From contig JAVTVY010018811.1 in NCBI GenBank assembly GCA_036873755.1, positions 1-64,000 on the forward strand: 64,000 nt of DNA, read 5' to 3'. This stretch comes from Hanleya hanleyi. Taxonomy: Eukaryota; Mollusca; Polyplacophora; Lepidopleurida; Hanleyidae. Under the pieces are notes generated by a model. The model had not been told where the DNA came from. It made no database searches and saw nothing but the letters and a program-made list of their open reading frames with translations. Each line of letters opens with the position of its first letter. Positions within the stretch are counted from its first letter, which is position 1. Made by a program: the position numbers and the translations under genes. Of the stretch, positions 34,901 to 43,944 are shown piece by piece.

Positions 34901-37064
34901 TCGATTTCCCTTATCTAGTTCCTAAACTTTTCAATAAATACACCAATTTGTCTTCAAAAAAAAATTCAAAACACAGATGTTACATCTCAAAAGGTCACTT
35001 TGGCCCAAATTCATTTTTTCCGTGTGAAAAACGATATGCCAAGAACTGAAACTGATGTCAACCTGTTAATGATCAATGTCACTGTGGCACTCATAACAGG
35101 AAATTATCTAAAACATTGTCTGTGCTATTACTGCATTCCAAAGATGTGGATTGCGATCAAACTTCAGTAATACGTGAACTTCAGGTTTATGACGACAGGC
35201 GTGAGTGGATGCGAAGCGATGTGTCGGGTGCCAAGATTGAAGTCGAAAGGTCAACAGTTAAGCAAATACTTAAAAAGGACTTTTAATGACGTAACCGATG
35301 AATAGTGGCAATTAGACTCTTGTGTTTTGTTATTCGTATGAATGAAACGTAGAAAACCCTTCAAGAAAAGACAGACGTGATAATTATATGATCAAGTTTT
35401 GTTATATGATATCTGATTCACCAAGTAGGTTCTGTAATTGGTCGAGAATTACTCAGAAATCATAGTAGTGGGGCGAAAATTACTGATTGGCAAAATTACT
35501 CGTTAAAAGGAATATTCCGTGTTGAAGTATGTCCGTTTTAATTAGTCCTCTGTTTTGGAGCTTGTAAAAAGTCAGTACTTAGCTCAGCAATATCATGGAG
35601 TAATGGTACCGGCAATCATTTTGTAGAGTTCAGTTTGCTACACACGCTGCAAAAACAAAATGTACGCGAACTAAAGTCTGTCCATTTTGATTAGTCGTGT
35701 ACTTCGGAGCTTATCAAAAATCAATAGTTAACTCTGCATAAATTTTCTTTTTTGTTGCTTGTAGAACAAACCAAACTCTACAAAATGACTATCATTTCTT
35801 CGTGATATCGACAATATATCACGCTTGAAATAACTTTGTAATTCTCTCCATATAAATCTCCAGTGCTGTTGTTTCATGTACCGGGCCTCAATTACATAGG
35901 GAGACGTCATAATATATTCATGATCACTGGTACAAAGGTCAGTGATATCGTATAAGGTAATAAAAGGAAGTCCGTTGGAGTGTCGCTTATATCCCATGCC
36001 CAGTGAAATTGCCGAATGATAAACCGCACACACCTATATGACCGTACACGGCATTGTTGACCTTTGTGCTAGTAAACACGAATATATTATGACGTCTCCC
36101 CATGTAATTGAGGCTCGGTACATGAAACAACCGTACTGGAGTTTTATATGGAGAGAATTACAAAGTTATTTCAAGCGTAATATATTATCAATATCAAGGA
36201 GTAATGGTGGTCATTTTGTAGAATTTAGTTTGTTCTACATGATGCAGAAAATAAAATTTATGCCGAGTTATCTACTGATTTTTGACAAGCTCCGAAGTAG
36301 ACGACTAATTAAAATGGACAGACTTTAACTATAGATATATGACAAACTCAAAGCAGAAGACTGATCCAGCTATGGCACGGACTCTATATTAAAGCCATGC
36401 AAAATGTTTGACATTTCCAGTTATTTCCACCTGATACATGTCTACGAATCTGGATGATGCTTAGCAGATCATTCATTCTTGCAAAACGACTGTCCAATCT
36501 GATTAACACATACAGACGCACCCACTTGCATCTCAAATTCCGCATATACGCCTTTAAAGCATACACATGGCCTGAAGGCTATATTTGTCTCGATAATTGT
36601 CTTTACTTGGACATACCAGATGCATTTAGTTCCTCTATGTGACAGGTTTACCAAGGTTAAATAATGAATATACAAAGGTCCACGCAGATTCAGGGCCCTA
36701 AAAGCTAATAAGTGATAGAACAGAATACACGTCCCAGATGTGCTTATGGTTACACGTAGCGAAATCGTTCTCAACCCGCGTATAACAGCAAGTAGATATT
36801 GTGGATATGGAACTCGATCGACAAGATCATATTGAACAGAAAATAAGGGGGAAAATGACAGCAATATATAAGTATATAATTGTATGCTGACATTAACACC
36901 CACGATACGTATACATTATACTTTTGTATTTGTATTTCAGCTGTGAATGTCCGCCATCCACACAATGTCTGCCCACAAATATAGTTCGACCAGGACCCGG
37001 ATCCGAATTCCTGACCTTTCAGTATCGATGTAGCACGCCTTCACCCGCTGTTCGACTACAGTGA
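17361..37064 (+). CDS. Candidate three-exon host gene: small secreted eight-cysteine protein
   Basis: Coding exons are 17361-17432, 33508-33632 and 36941-37064 (321 nt, 106 residues). Exon 1 encodes a signal peptide (MRGVFFLLACLLALISSLQS) and ends at a GTAAGA donor in phase 0. Exon 2 has a TTCTTTCAG acceptor and a GTAAGTATG donor in phase 2. Exon 3 has a TTTGTATTTCAG acceptor and ends with TGA; its first base completes the codon. The frame stays open across both junctions. After the signal peptide there are eight cysteines (residues 36, 42, 47, 60, 67, 69, 75, 96), with SKNMPCKWAVC in exon 2 and CECPPSTQC in exon 3, giving four possible disulfides. I do not recognise the family; it could be a secreted peptide of any kind. 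Introns of 16.1 and 3.3 kb hold the repeats listed here. Joining exon 1 to exon 2 is the weakest step. Confidence 0.6.
18596..18624. repeat. Poly(T) tract after (TTA)n
   Basis: A run of T about 25 long follows ATTATTATTATTA. It lies just before a diverged copy of the repeat found in the ATPase gene. Confidence 0.8.
18650..18755 (-). mobile_element. Diverged copy of the dispersed repeat found in the ATPase gene
   Basis: Shared segments with 9036-9170 in the same plus-strand sense include GATTACTGACGCGGA (GATTATTGACGCGGA there) and GTCGGATCTGACGCTTAC (GACGGACTAGACGCTTGT there). It is weaker than the 50.7 kb copy. Confidence 0.5.
19541..19617. repeat. Short tandem repeat, ~16-nt unit
   Basis: About five copies of GTGCCGAAATGTCGT with small changes. 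The frame through it gives a repetitive CRNV pattern, an artefact. Confidence 0.85.
19830..20400. other. Intronic stretch without recognisable feature
   Basis: Only short unremarkable open frames occur here. Confidence 0.4.
20409..20487. repeat. AT-rich inverted repeat
   Basis: ATTAATTATGATATTATTCATA at about 20408 is matched in reverse by TATGAATATTTATATCATAATTAAT at about 20463, with a loop of about 30 nt. Confidence 0.75.
20717..20804. repeat. Perfect 25-bp stem-loop
   Basis: The arms 20717-20741 and 20780-20804 are perfect reverse complements over 25 nt (ATACAGATATACCAGGCTTC plus GGGGG), with a 38-nt loop. It lies in intron 1 of the secreted-protein gene. Confidence 0.85.
21420..21750. 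repeat. Tandem duplication, ~200-nt period
   Basis: ATAATGTT-AAGTATA-GGAAAATGGCG and the following GGGAAATGAGG-like segment occur at about 21429 and again at about 21630. Confidence 0.65.
22268..22949. mobile_element. Long foldback element
   Basis: Arms of about 290 nt (22268-22558 and 22657-22949) are inverted copies with scattered differences, around a 98-nt loop. Shared stretches include GGGGACGTGGTTTGACCT and TTTCTGAGACAGC. It is non-coding and intronic, and is probably a non-autonomous DNA transposon with very long terminal inverted repeats. Confidence 0.85.
23435..23720. repeat. Tandem duplication, ~160-nt period
   Basis: GACGTTTTGGGGTCTA followed by a GGTCCGAT(T) segment and GGTGTCATAGTGAAGCA occurs at about 23443 and again at about 23594. 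A related but weaker sequence (GTGGTCCCATTG, TCTAGTCCGGTTTC, TGCGCATGCGC) lies at 63345-63450. Confidence 0.65.
23735..25810 (+). mobile_element. Large pearl-like element, copy 1, with nuclear-receptor-like half-sites
   Basis: It begins with a tetranucleotide tract (CCGTCCGTCTGTCCG, about 23756) and contains about nine tandem units of roughly 130 nt, each with AGGTCA-type motifs (for example GAGGTCAGAGGTCAAAGGTC) and GTGAGTGGAT-ACC-GATGTGTCGC-TACCAAAAT. A unique right half follows (24820-25800), interrupted by a 200-bp MITE. The whole aligns in reverse with 43945-46200. No coding capacity is seen. Confidence 0.75.
25272..25471. mobile_element. 200-bp MITE with TTCAT target duplication
   Basis: The inverted termini are CAGGACTGCACAAATTG and, reversed, CAGGGCTGCACAAATTG, flanked by TTCAT at 25267-25271 and 25472-25476. 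The inverted sister repeat at 44264-44275 carries the uninterrupted site with a single TTCAT. Inside are several copies of GGGTTACGC/GCATAACC. Confidence 0.9.
25880..25925. repeat. (TC)n microsatellite
   Basis: A run of TC dinucleotides with one interruption. Confidence 0.95.
26029..26160 (+). mobile_element. SINE fragment (3' body)
   Basis: GTCAGTTACTTGCCGACGGG, TTTCCTCCACCATTCAAAATGG and CATTAAACCAAAT match the body and tail of the SINE at 14566. The tRNA head is missing. Confidence 0.7.
26161..26680. other. No gene seen
   Basis: Intronic DNA with no feature I can support. Confidence 0.4.
26690..26800 (+). repeat. Diverged fragment of the 35.7-36.3 kb foldback
   Basis: CGGTACACGAAACAACTATTATGG and TATATGGAGAGAATTTCAAAG-like stretches match both arms of the foldback at 35672-36327. 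The shared reading frame is kept open (YIM-SP..I..RY.KQ..WS.IWRE.QSY). Confidence 0.6.
26913..28595. other. No gene seen; one small hairpin
   Basis: A stem-loop CAGGGTGTATGA/TCATACACCCTG lies at about 27774-27821. The longest minus-strand frame (28021-28416) shows no recognisable domain and I do not call it. Confidence 0.4.
28599..30096. mobile_element. 1.5-kb element with ~140-nt inverted termini
   Basis: The arms at 28599-28735 and 29941-30096 are inverted copies, sharing AGCTAAGATTCATAGCGTC and CTCAAGTTAATGAAGGTCC. The right arm carries about 15 extra nt inside the motif pair GCGTC/ACGCTATGCCGAC. About 1.2 kb between the arms has no coding frame of note. No clear target duplication is seen. 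Confidence 0.7.
30097..30980. other. No gene seen upstream of the Penelope-like element
   Basis: Short frames only. The 5' end of the retroelement may lie here but I see no supporting motif. Confidence 0.4.
30985..32825 (+). pseudogene. Decayed Penelope-like retroelement with upstream GIY-YIG domain
   Basis: A GIY-YIG-like nuclease start is visible (CIYLVSRKKCGQVYVGKTTQ, then LHLRVNGHRKSV, about 30985-31090) with a later segment in another frame (LALGSVSPYGVNDN, about 31215-31260). A Cys/His motif follows (CDCESSNYIYTPCKHVVTGDL, about 31850-31915), then KINLKADQKIV, and then reverse-transcriptase-like stretches: TPKMHKSPYTA and FIAGSRSC at about 32430-32480, and the motif-A-like TWDFSTLGTTIPHW at about 32660-32703. 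These are typical of Penelope-like elements that carry the endonuclease on the N-terminal side. Many stops and frameshifts occur, and the RT ends before its catalytic YxDD region. It lies in intron 1 of the secreted-protein gene. Confidence 0.65.
32826..33507. other. No gene seen; intron end
   Basis: This stretch ends in the TTCTTTCAG acceptor of exon 2 of the secreted-protein gene. Confidence 0.45.
34035..34075. repeat. Perfect short hairpin
   Basis: AAAAAATGCACA and TGTGCATTTTTT flank a short loop (ATATAC). The upstream 80 nt also contain an inverted pair, GTCCAG/CTGGAC-like, around TGTTTCA motifs. Confidence 0.7.
34080..35530. other. No gene seen (intron 2)
   Basis: AT-rich with short frames. 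Short duplication GACCTCAACAATGGGAATGACGTTACT-like at about 34167-34225. Confidence 0.4.
35672..36327. mobile_element. Foldback element with two mirror-image open frames
   Basis: Arms of about 270 nt (35672-35942 and 36056-36327) are inverted around a 113-nt loop. A third, partial, direct copy lies just upstream at about 35535-35665. Both arms keep the same frame open, outward from the loop: EYIMTSPYVIEARYMKQ then FIWRELQSYFKR on the minus strand and EYIMTSPHVIEARYMKQ then FIWRELQSYFKR on the plus strand. The two peptides are about 79% identical by my count over 68 residues. I recognise no protein family. Confidence 0.75.
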
Positions 37065-39240
37065 TGATGTATCTCGGGATGTGAACTTTGGCCAGTACGA
37101 TAATCTCTAAACCCTTAATACGAATTGACCGTTTAATTACTAGAATATTTCAGATAAATAATCCAGTTTTGTAGGTTCATCGGATACTTCTTAGGAAACC
37201 ACATTTCCAGTTCATCATCATGTTTTGCTAAGTCATTTGCTAAGGACTTCGGACACACCAAACTGTTCCCTCGAGGATTTTTTTCCAGTATGAAGATTAA
37301 CAGAGTGAGATAATTGCACGCCTTGTAATAACCCATGAAGGGAATGTTCAAAGATTATGAATGGATCTTCAATAGCATGTTATCATGAGTTGTGCATGTA
37401 CTGCCTGGCTGATAAGCGCTGCATTGTTTCTGTATATGAAAGGGTACTTTTCGTTGTATCACGAAAAACAAAAACAACTAAAATTATTGCGCATTCTCTT
37501 CAAGGTGAAATTTAAACTTGCAACGTACGAGACTGGTCCTGCTCATTTGAGTGTCCGCGTTCTACATATTTCTTTGGATCAGACGTGGAAAGTTGTCGAG
37601 CAGCTTTTGTAGTTTGGAGTCCGAGCTTGTTCAAGCACATCGGAGGGGACACTCATTTAGGATAGGTGTTGCAACGGATTTTGTCACACCGGTCCAGAAG
37701 CGACAATGGTTTCACAGAAATGAATGTCCAGTTGCTGGAATCTAGGCCAAACGTTGAAGACGGAATAACTTCTTGGAATTTATCCTAGCTTATAGTTTAG
37801 CAAACGGGTACAGGATCAAGGAAACCATCGCATGGCTACTTTCAAGACAAAAGACTACTATCCTTCTTTGTGGATCAGATCTTTCAACGATTGTCTATCT
37901 GGTTTTTGATGTTTGTCCCCTCTAGTTCGTCTCTTGAGAAGTTATTAATAATTTCAATTCATCATATCATTAACAGCTGTACCGTAGCGATAAGTAGCTA
38001 AGATGCTACGAAATATTAATCAAAAGTGCTTAACATTATAATGCAAATTGTCGACAATTGTCGACACAAAGACTGGTGGATGTTGTGGAAATTTGCAGTT
38101 TGGTATGCTAGTATTTATTTAATTTATTTTTTTGTAATAAAATTTGAGGATTGTGTGCTATTCAAGATTCTTGGGAAACATAGCAAACATAAAATGATCT
38201 CAGGAGATGATCAGTATTATTGCTTCCTATATCCTGTAACCTTAGTTATTTATGTAAAAACGACGATAACATCATGAAATATATTTGGGGTCTTTTCAGA
38301 AAATGCTCATGTTATTTTATTGAGTGTGCGGAGCCATCTGTCAGAAAAGACTTTTTGACCGATGGGTTCGCAAGGTTGTACCATCAAGCACTTTCTCAGT
38401 CTTCTTGGCCCACCCGTGGGCGGGGCAGTAAAGAAGTAAATGGTGATTTACTTCTTTGTTTCACTCAATGTTCTAGGAATGCTTCACTCAAATAAAATAC
38501 GCTTATATTGTGAAAGTTTGCACTTAAAAATAAAGTGCGCCAGTTATTGCGAATGAAGAGCGGAAAGTATTATGTTATTCATTTCTTACTACTGCTATTA
38601 TTTTCACGAGGTTGACGTAATTGATGATTTGAACACAAAATAAAGTCACACCTATGTCAGGTAGAATTGTTAGGCCAGCCAAAATGTCGTCAAAATTGAA
38701 ATTCCACCATTTGTATTAGATCGCGAGTAGTACTATTTAACAAAGGACACGTCGTTCGGGAATTCCTGTTGGGCCAATCTGCAAATACGGCGTCTTCTAA
38801 CAGCTGCAATTTCGTCCAGCACCAGCTGTGGCAAATATGGCAACGGAAATGTGATACAGAAATCAATAAAATAATACGTGTTCGTCTTCAGAGGGAAGAG
38901 ATACTTGGTAGATAAGTAAAACATTCACAATAGAAACGTATTTGAATTGTGTGAAGCCTTCCTTTAAGGCGTTGCTGGTATATCAACTTCTTATGCACCT
39001 TCGTTTAGTGACATATGAACTGACTCGAGTTTATTGGCAATATTCTTCAGGAGATAATGGGTGATGACGAAACAAGAACGCCACGTTGCAGTTCATCTAA
39101 GCCAGTCTGTTCCACGAAATATTCTAGGACATCCTGAAATTGCATATGATATATATATATGATCCAAGCTGGAACCTGAAACGGGTAGCTGTGAAACAGA
39201 GTGATGCATTTGCATTTGGTGGTAACTTTATGTTTGATTT
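37065..39240. other. 3' flank of the secreted-protein gene; no other gene seen
   Basis: AATAAA-type signals occur at about 38132 and 38492, which would make a long 3' UTR; a weaker AATAAT lies near 37157. A minus-strand frame at 38733-38924 ends PQLVLDEIAAVRRRRICRLA... and could be a host exon, but it has no acceptor site I trust. Confidence 0.35.
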
Positions 39241-39242
39241 GA

Positions 39243-39775
39243 CTAGTATATAATTATTTTTTTAATATTCAGAGATAGACGGTTCGATGAGAACAAGTTA
39301 TGCAGTTTATCTGATTCTATGGTCATAGCATTTATGACGGTAGCAATGTTTTTACCAGAGTATACAACACTTGTATCATTTGAGAAGAGAATAGTCCAGA
39401 GGGAATTAATTACATTGCTGATGTCATTAATATACATCAGAAATAGTATTGGTCCATGAATTGACCCTTGTGGTACGCCACAGGTATTTTGTTCGGGTCG
39501 AGACAGTTCATCATTAAACGAAACACTTTGTAATCTGTTGGATAGGTAACTCCTGAACCAATCATTGGCTAAACTACGACATCCATTATGATTCAGCTTG
39601 CATAGTAGTATATTATGATTTACAGTATCGAACGCTTTGGACAGATCAAGAAATGTGACAATACTGAATAGTTTTGCTTCTTTTGCGGCTACTAATTTGT
39701 CAAACGAAGCACATGCTGCAAGGCTTGTGGAGTGGTTTTCTCTAAATCCATATTGGTTGGATGAGATGATGTCAT
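39243..39775 (-). pseudogene. LINE reverse transcriptase fragment
   Basis: The fragment covers the central RT domain of a Jockey/CR1/RTE-like non-LTR retrotransposon: NQYGFRENHSTSLAA, LDLSKAFDTVNHNILL (motif A), GVPQGSIHGPILFLMYINDI (motif B region) and FSNDTSVV where the catalytic F/YADD should be. The first catalytic aspartate is lost, and both ends are truncated. Confidence 0.85.
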
Positions 39776-39813
39776 AAGTGTATAACACGCACAGTCAACG
39801 TTCAACCGTCAAC

Positions 39814-40029
39814 ATGGGTTATACATGCTCTGAATGCGAACGCACGTTCACAAGAAGTTACGATATGATGCGACACCAGAAGAATATACATGGGATTGAA
39901 GACTCCGAGGAGTCCACTGAGGCGAATGCTATTCACAAGAGAAGGCAGCAGATAATCAAAGAGCATAACTCAGAGGATCGGATCGAAAAGCTCCCATGCA
40001 CCTCTTCAAATGGTAACAATAATGTGTGA
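39814..40029 (+). CDS. Small C2H2 zinc-finger open frame of unknown origin
   Basis: From ATG 39814 the frame encodes one classical C2H2 finger (YTCSECERTFTRSYDMMRHQ followed by KNIH, C-x2-C-x12-H-x4-H) and then an acidic and basic stretch. From about 39968 it runs into the pearl-like repeat, so the end is not original. Single fingers like this are common in mobile-element ORFs. It directly abuts the LINE fragment on the other strand. Confidence 0.35.
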   Translation: MGYTCSECERTFTRSYDMMRHQKNIHGIEDSEESTEANAIHKRRQQIIKEHNSEDRIEKLPCTSSNGNNNV

Positions 40030-40625
40030 CATATTTGGAAAGAATCCAACAAAACATCTTTGACGAGTTGCGTTCACTGAAACGGTAGCTGATAGAGGTA
40101 GGCTGTTTGAAATTCAAGGGACGTAGCTCTAGAGAAAACAACGGATCGGGTCGAAAAGGTCACATGCACAACAGCACATGATGACGATACTGTTTGCCAA
40201 ATTTGGAAAGAATCCGGGAAAACCTCTGCCGTGTTGCGTTCACGAGATAAGGTAGCTGATGGAACTAATTTTTGGGACAATCAGGTTGTATAACTCGTGA
40301 GTTAAAATTGGATCGGATCGAAAATGTCACATACACATCTTCACATGACGACAATAATGTGTGCCAAATTTGGAAAGTATCCAACAAAACCTTTTTGCTG
40401 TGTTGCGTTCACAAGAAAATGTAGCTGAAGGGAGCAGTTTTTAGCGTTCAAGAAAACTTCGGATCGGGTCGAAAAAGTCACATACGCATCTCCCATGATG
40501 ACGATAATGCGTGACAAATTTGGAAGGAATTCAGCAAAATCTCTTCGCTGTATTGCGTTTACAAGAAACGTTAACGTGGGGAGGACAGGCGGACGATGCC
40601 GTACCATAATATACGTCCCGTCAAA
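39968..40625 (+). mobile_element. Pearl-like element, second family
   Basis: About four units of 140-175 nt, each with GGATCGG-TCGAAAA-GTCACATGCAC, GCCAAATTTGGAAAGAAT and GTTGCGTTCAC-GA-A-GGTAGCTGA. The last unit ends in GAGGACAGGCGGACG and ATACGTCCCGTC, like the ends of the other pearl-like elements here. Confidence 0.75.
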
Positions 40626-43110
40626 ATTGATGGGCGTACAACAACAGGTGAGAAATGACTACATTGTAGTCAAAACCTGTGGCAGTGGCAATAAAACAGT
40701 GAGAGGCATATCAGCGGAGGTAGTGGTAATTGTAGAAAAAAGCGCCATCTGCCTGTGTTTTCATGCCAAGGGAAGTAATTTCCAAATTCTAACCCACAAT
40801 TGTAGGAATTGCGTAATAGGTCTGATGCCATATATATTAACTTTCCCCGTTCAAAATCCAACGATTTTGACTGGTCCGTGTCGTCTATACTGAATTGACA
40901 GACGAACTCACAATGGTCGGTTTGGCAATGCCTTGGTACAAGTATCGTGTATGCCAAATTTCAAAACATTCGGTTCAGCCGTTGATTTATGCAAATCAAA
41001 AAGGCTTTCAAATATTTGGAAATCCAAATAAATTTCAATGATTTAGTCATAGTGCGAAATTATACGCTCTTCAGTCTCCCTTCTCGCTTACTTTGCCGAG
41101 CAAAACGGAAAATTTATATTTCCTTCAAAGTTAATTTTCAATGAATTTAGTATCGGGTCTATCACTTTGATCTGTGAAACTACGGATGGGGTTGAAGGCT
41201 TTATCGAACTGTACAAGAGGCATAATGCCACTTTTTACTATTCAAATTGAGGCCTGTGACAGTCTTGATATTCGATCACAATAATTAATTAAGTTTCTGC
41301 ATTACGTGTGTTATCATCTGCAAACTAAATACCTTGACACTCTTTTCCATGCAGCAAGTCAATACCAAGACATGGTTTGCTCCTTCTATATAAATGATTA
41401 ACTATTTCATTCTTATGAAATATCATCTTATCTGACATGTTCGGCCAAGCCTTTTCGAAGGTTGCTAATTTTATTAATTTCTTTCTTGTTAAATCAAATT
41501 CTGTTAATAAGAAACATTTCTAGTCAGTATCTATGGATATCTCCCTATACTCAATTCGCGAATATGTTTGTCACTATTATTCCGAAGGTGATTTAAAATG
41601 CGAAATTTCAGAGTTAGGTCACCAAACAAGGTCTGTATATAAGAGAATGATGTCGAATTCTCTAATTATTGCATTCACGAAAATGACTGCCAAGTTAAAG
41701 TCAATATGAAAGATATTCAAGTATCAAAATCCAACTAAAAAAACCCTCCAGGGAATCGAGGCCATGGCTTTTGACAACGAGGTCAAATAGATCACTCGTC
41801 AGTATCTACTAATATATGACGTGATTCCATTCGTAAAACTGATTGACAAAGTAACGTAAATTGTGAAGTGTAGAACCAATAAATTCTAGCAGAAATAGGC
41901 TCTGACTTGAGAGAATGATGTCAAATGCAATATGTTTCTGCTCATTGTCTGCTGATACACATAAGCATTGAATTTACGAGAGTGATTTTTGCTAATCTAA
42001 AAGGTGTCTGAGTGCCGAAGAGGACGGGAACATCAATACCAGCGAAGCAAGGCCCTGGCTTGCGAGAATGAGGCTAGAGTGTTCCGAAAGAGGATCATTC
42101 AAAATAGCTATACGCCCAATTTCATGCGTGTAACCGAAAAAGCACAATATAACTGCACAACTATGATGTATTATTCGCTCACAGGGTTGTCTAACTTATT
42201 AAATACTAAATTGTCATTTCTGTATTTAGAACCCGTTGCGCATAAATTCAGTTTTGAGTGTTATTAATGAGTCGGTATAGCTAAGACAGTAAGTACAACT
42301 TCAAGGATTGGAGGGTCAATGTTTCGATTCCCACAGAGTGTTAAATTATTCTTCCTTTCAAAACATATTTTCATATATGCGAATTGCTTGGGGGTAAAGT
42401 TAAACATCATACCAAATTGTCATTTCTATAAGTTAAACATCTTTATTCGGCGAAAGTTGGTGAGTTGTTCCCTTACTTCTGAAACGTAATTGTTGCGTTT
42501 TTATGATGCATGATCTATAATTTGATACTAAGTATTATCCGATGTTAATCATAATGACAATGCGTTACTTGTCTACTTCTTCACCAATTTGTGAATTATC
42601 TAGATTGAGTAGATAAAATGATTACTAGAAGTAGTGAACTTATTTTTCTACTTATTAAGACAGTCGTCTATGACTGTATGCAAATTAGCTGAACCACTGA
42701 CAAGGTTGCGGCTCATCTTCCTTGGTATATAAGCAATTCAAGGATCTCGAAGTGTCTATACATGTACATACTGTTCAGTGAAAATGGTAATATCTGAAGC
42801 CAATGAAGATGTGTCGATCGACAGCTTTTAAGCGACTGACGTAGAAGAATTGAAGTCTGAACGCAAATCAACGAAGCAATAATTCATTCCACCGAATTTA
42901 GTTGCAAATGAATTCGAACGTGCCTGAAGACAAGGTTGTCATGTGAGATCGGAGGATGAGAAGAAAAGTGTGGCAGAGATCGCACACTCTTAACGCATGC
43001 GTATTTCAAAAAGTCACAAGAAGAACAACAAGAACAAGAACAACAACGCGAGCCTCCCGTAGACCTGCGTGCCGCAGGTAAAAAATTATCAACTTTAAAA
43101 ATATACCCCA
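40626..43110. other. No gene seen
   Basis: AT-rich DNA with short frames. No domain or repeat of note. Confidence 0.4.
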
Positions 43111-43114
43111 TGGT

Positions 43115-43890
43115 TGTCATTTTGAATTGGGCCATCATGTCTTAACCCGAGTGATAATCAAATAGATTCAAAATGGGCGTGGAGTGCTGCTATTGCTAGA
43201 GATCCCTTTGAATAAATCTGTCCAATGAGCTACGCATGATGCCTTAGACTACAAAAGCAACACGAAAAAGCGGGATTTTCAGATAACCCTACATTTCTGC
43301 CATTTTGAATTTGACCATCATGTCTTAACCTGAGAGAAGTGAAAAATGGGCGTACGGTGTTGTGCTATGACTAGAGATCACTTGGTTTTCACGAATTTGT
43401 TCAAAAGGCTAAGAATGATGCCTCGAAATAAATCAACAACATGAAAAAGGGATTTTCAGATGACCGCCATTTTGCATTCGATCATCATATCTTAATCATA
43501 GGAATATACAAATATATTTAAAATGGGTGTAAGTTGTTAGGCTTTGACTAGAGACCACTTGGTTTCTACAAATTGTGTGAGGAATAATGCACGGAACAAT
43601 GCACAATAATATACAGGCAACGTTAAAAGTTTATTCTCTCTCTCTCTCTCTCTCTCTCTCTATACAAACAACATAAAAATGCACGAATTGCAGATGACCC
43701 TGCATGAATGCCATTTTGAATTTCACTACCATATCTTAGTCTTTGGGAAAGGCAAACAGCTTGAAAATTAGGCGTAATGCATTGGGCTATAGACCTCTTG
43801 ATTTCTATAAATTAGCGAATTGAACTGAGAATAATACAGTGTACTATACGAGCAGTTGAAAACAAATGATTTTCAACTGACTCCACTTGA
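43115..43890. repeat. Tandem array, ~170-190-nt units
   Basis: Four diverged units each begin near CATTTTGAATT-GACCATCATGTCTTAA (about 43120, 43300, 43472, 43712) and carry GACTAGAGATCACTTGG-like and TTTTCAGATGACC-like segments. A (TC)n run at about 43635-43661 interrupts the third. Confidence 0.75.
43635..43661. repeat. (TC)n microsatellite
   Basis: Uninterrupted TC dinucleotides inside the tandem array. Confidence 0.95.
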
Positions 43891-43944
43891 CCACCATATG
43901 GATCTTGGTCATCACATCTTTATGCTAGGGATATTGATTCCAAT

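Noticed and set aside
38733..38924. Minus-strand frame ending in LVLDEIAAVRRRRICRLAQQ as a host exon
   Set aside because: The segment looks protein-like, but I found no convincing acceptor site or partner exon, so it is mentioned only in the flank entry.
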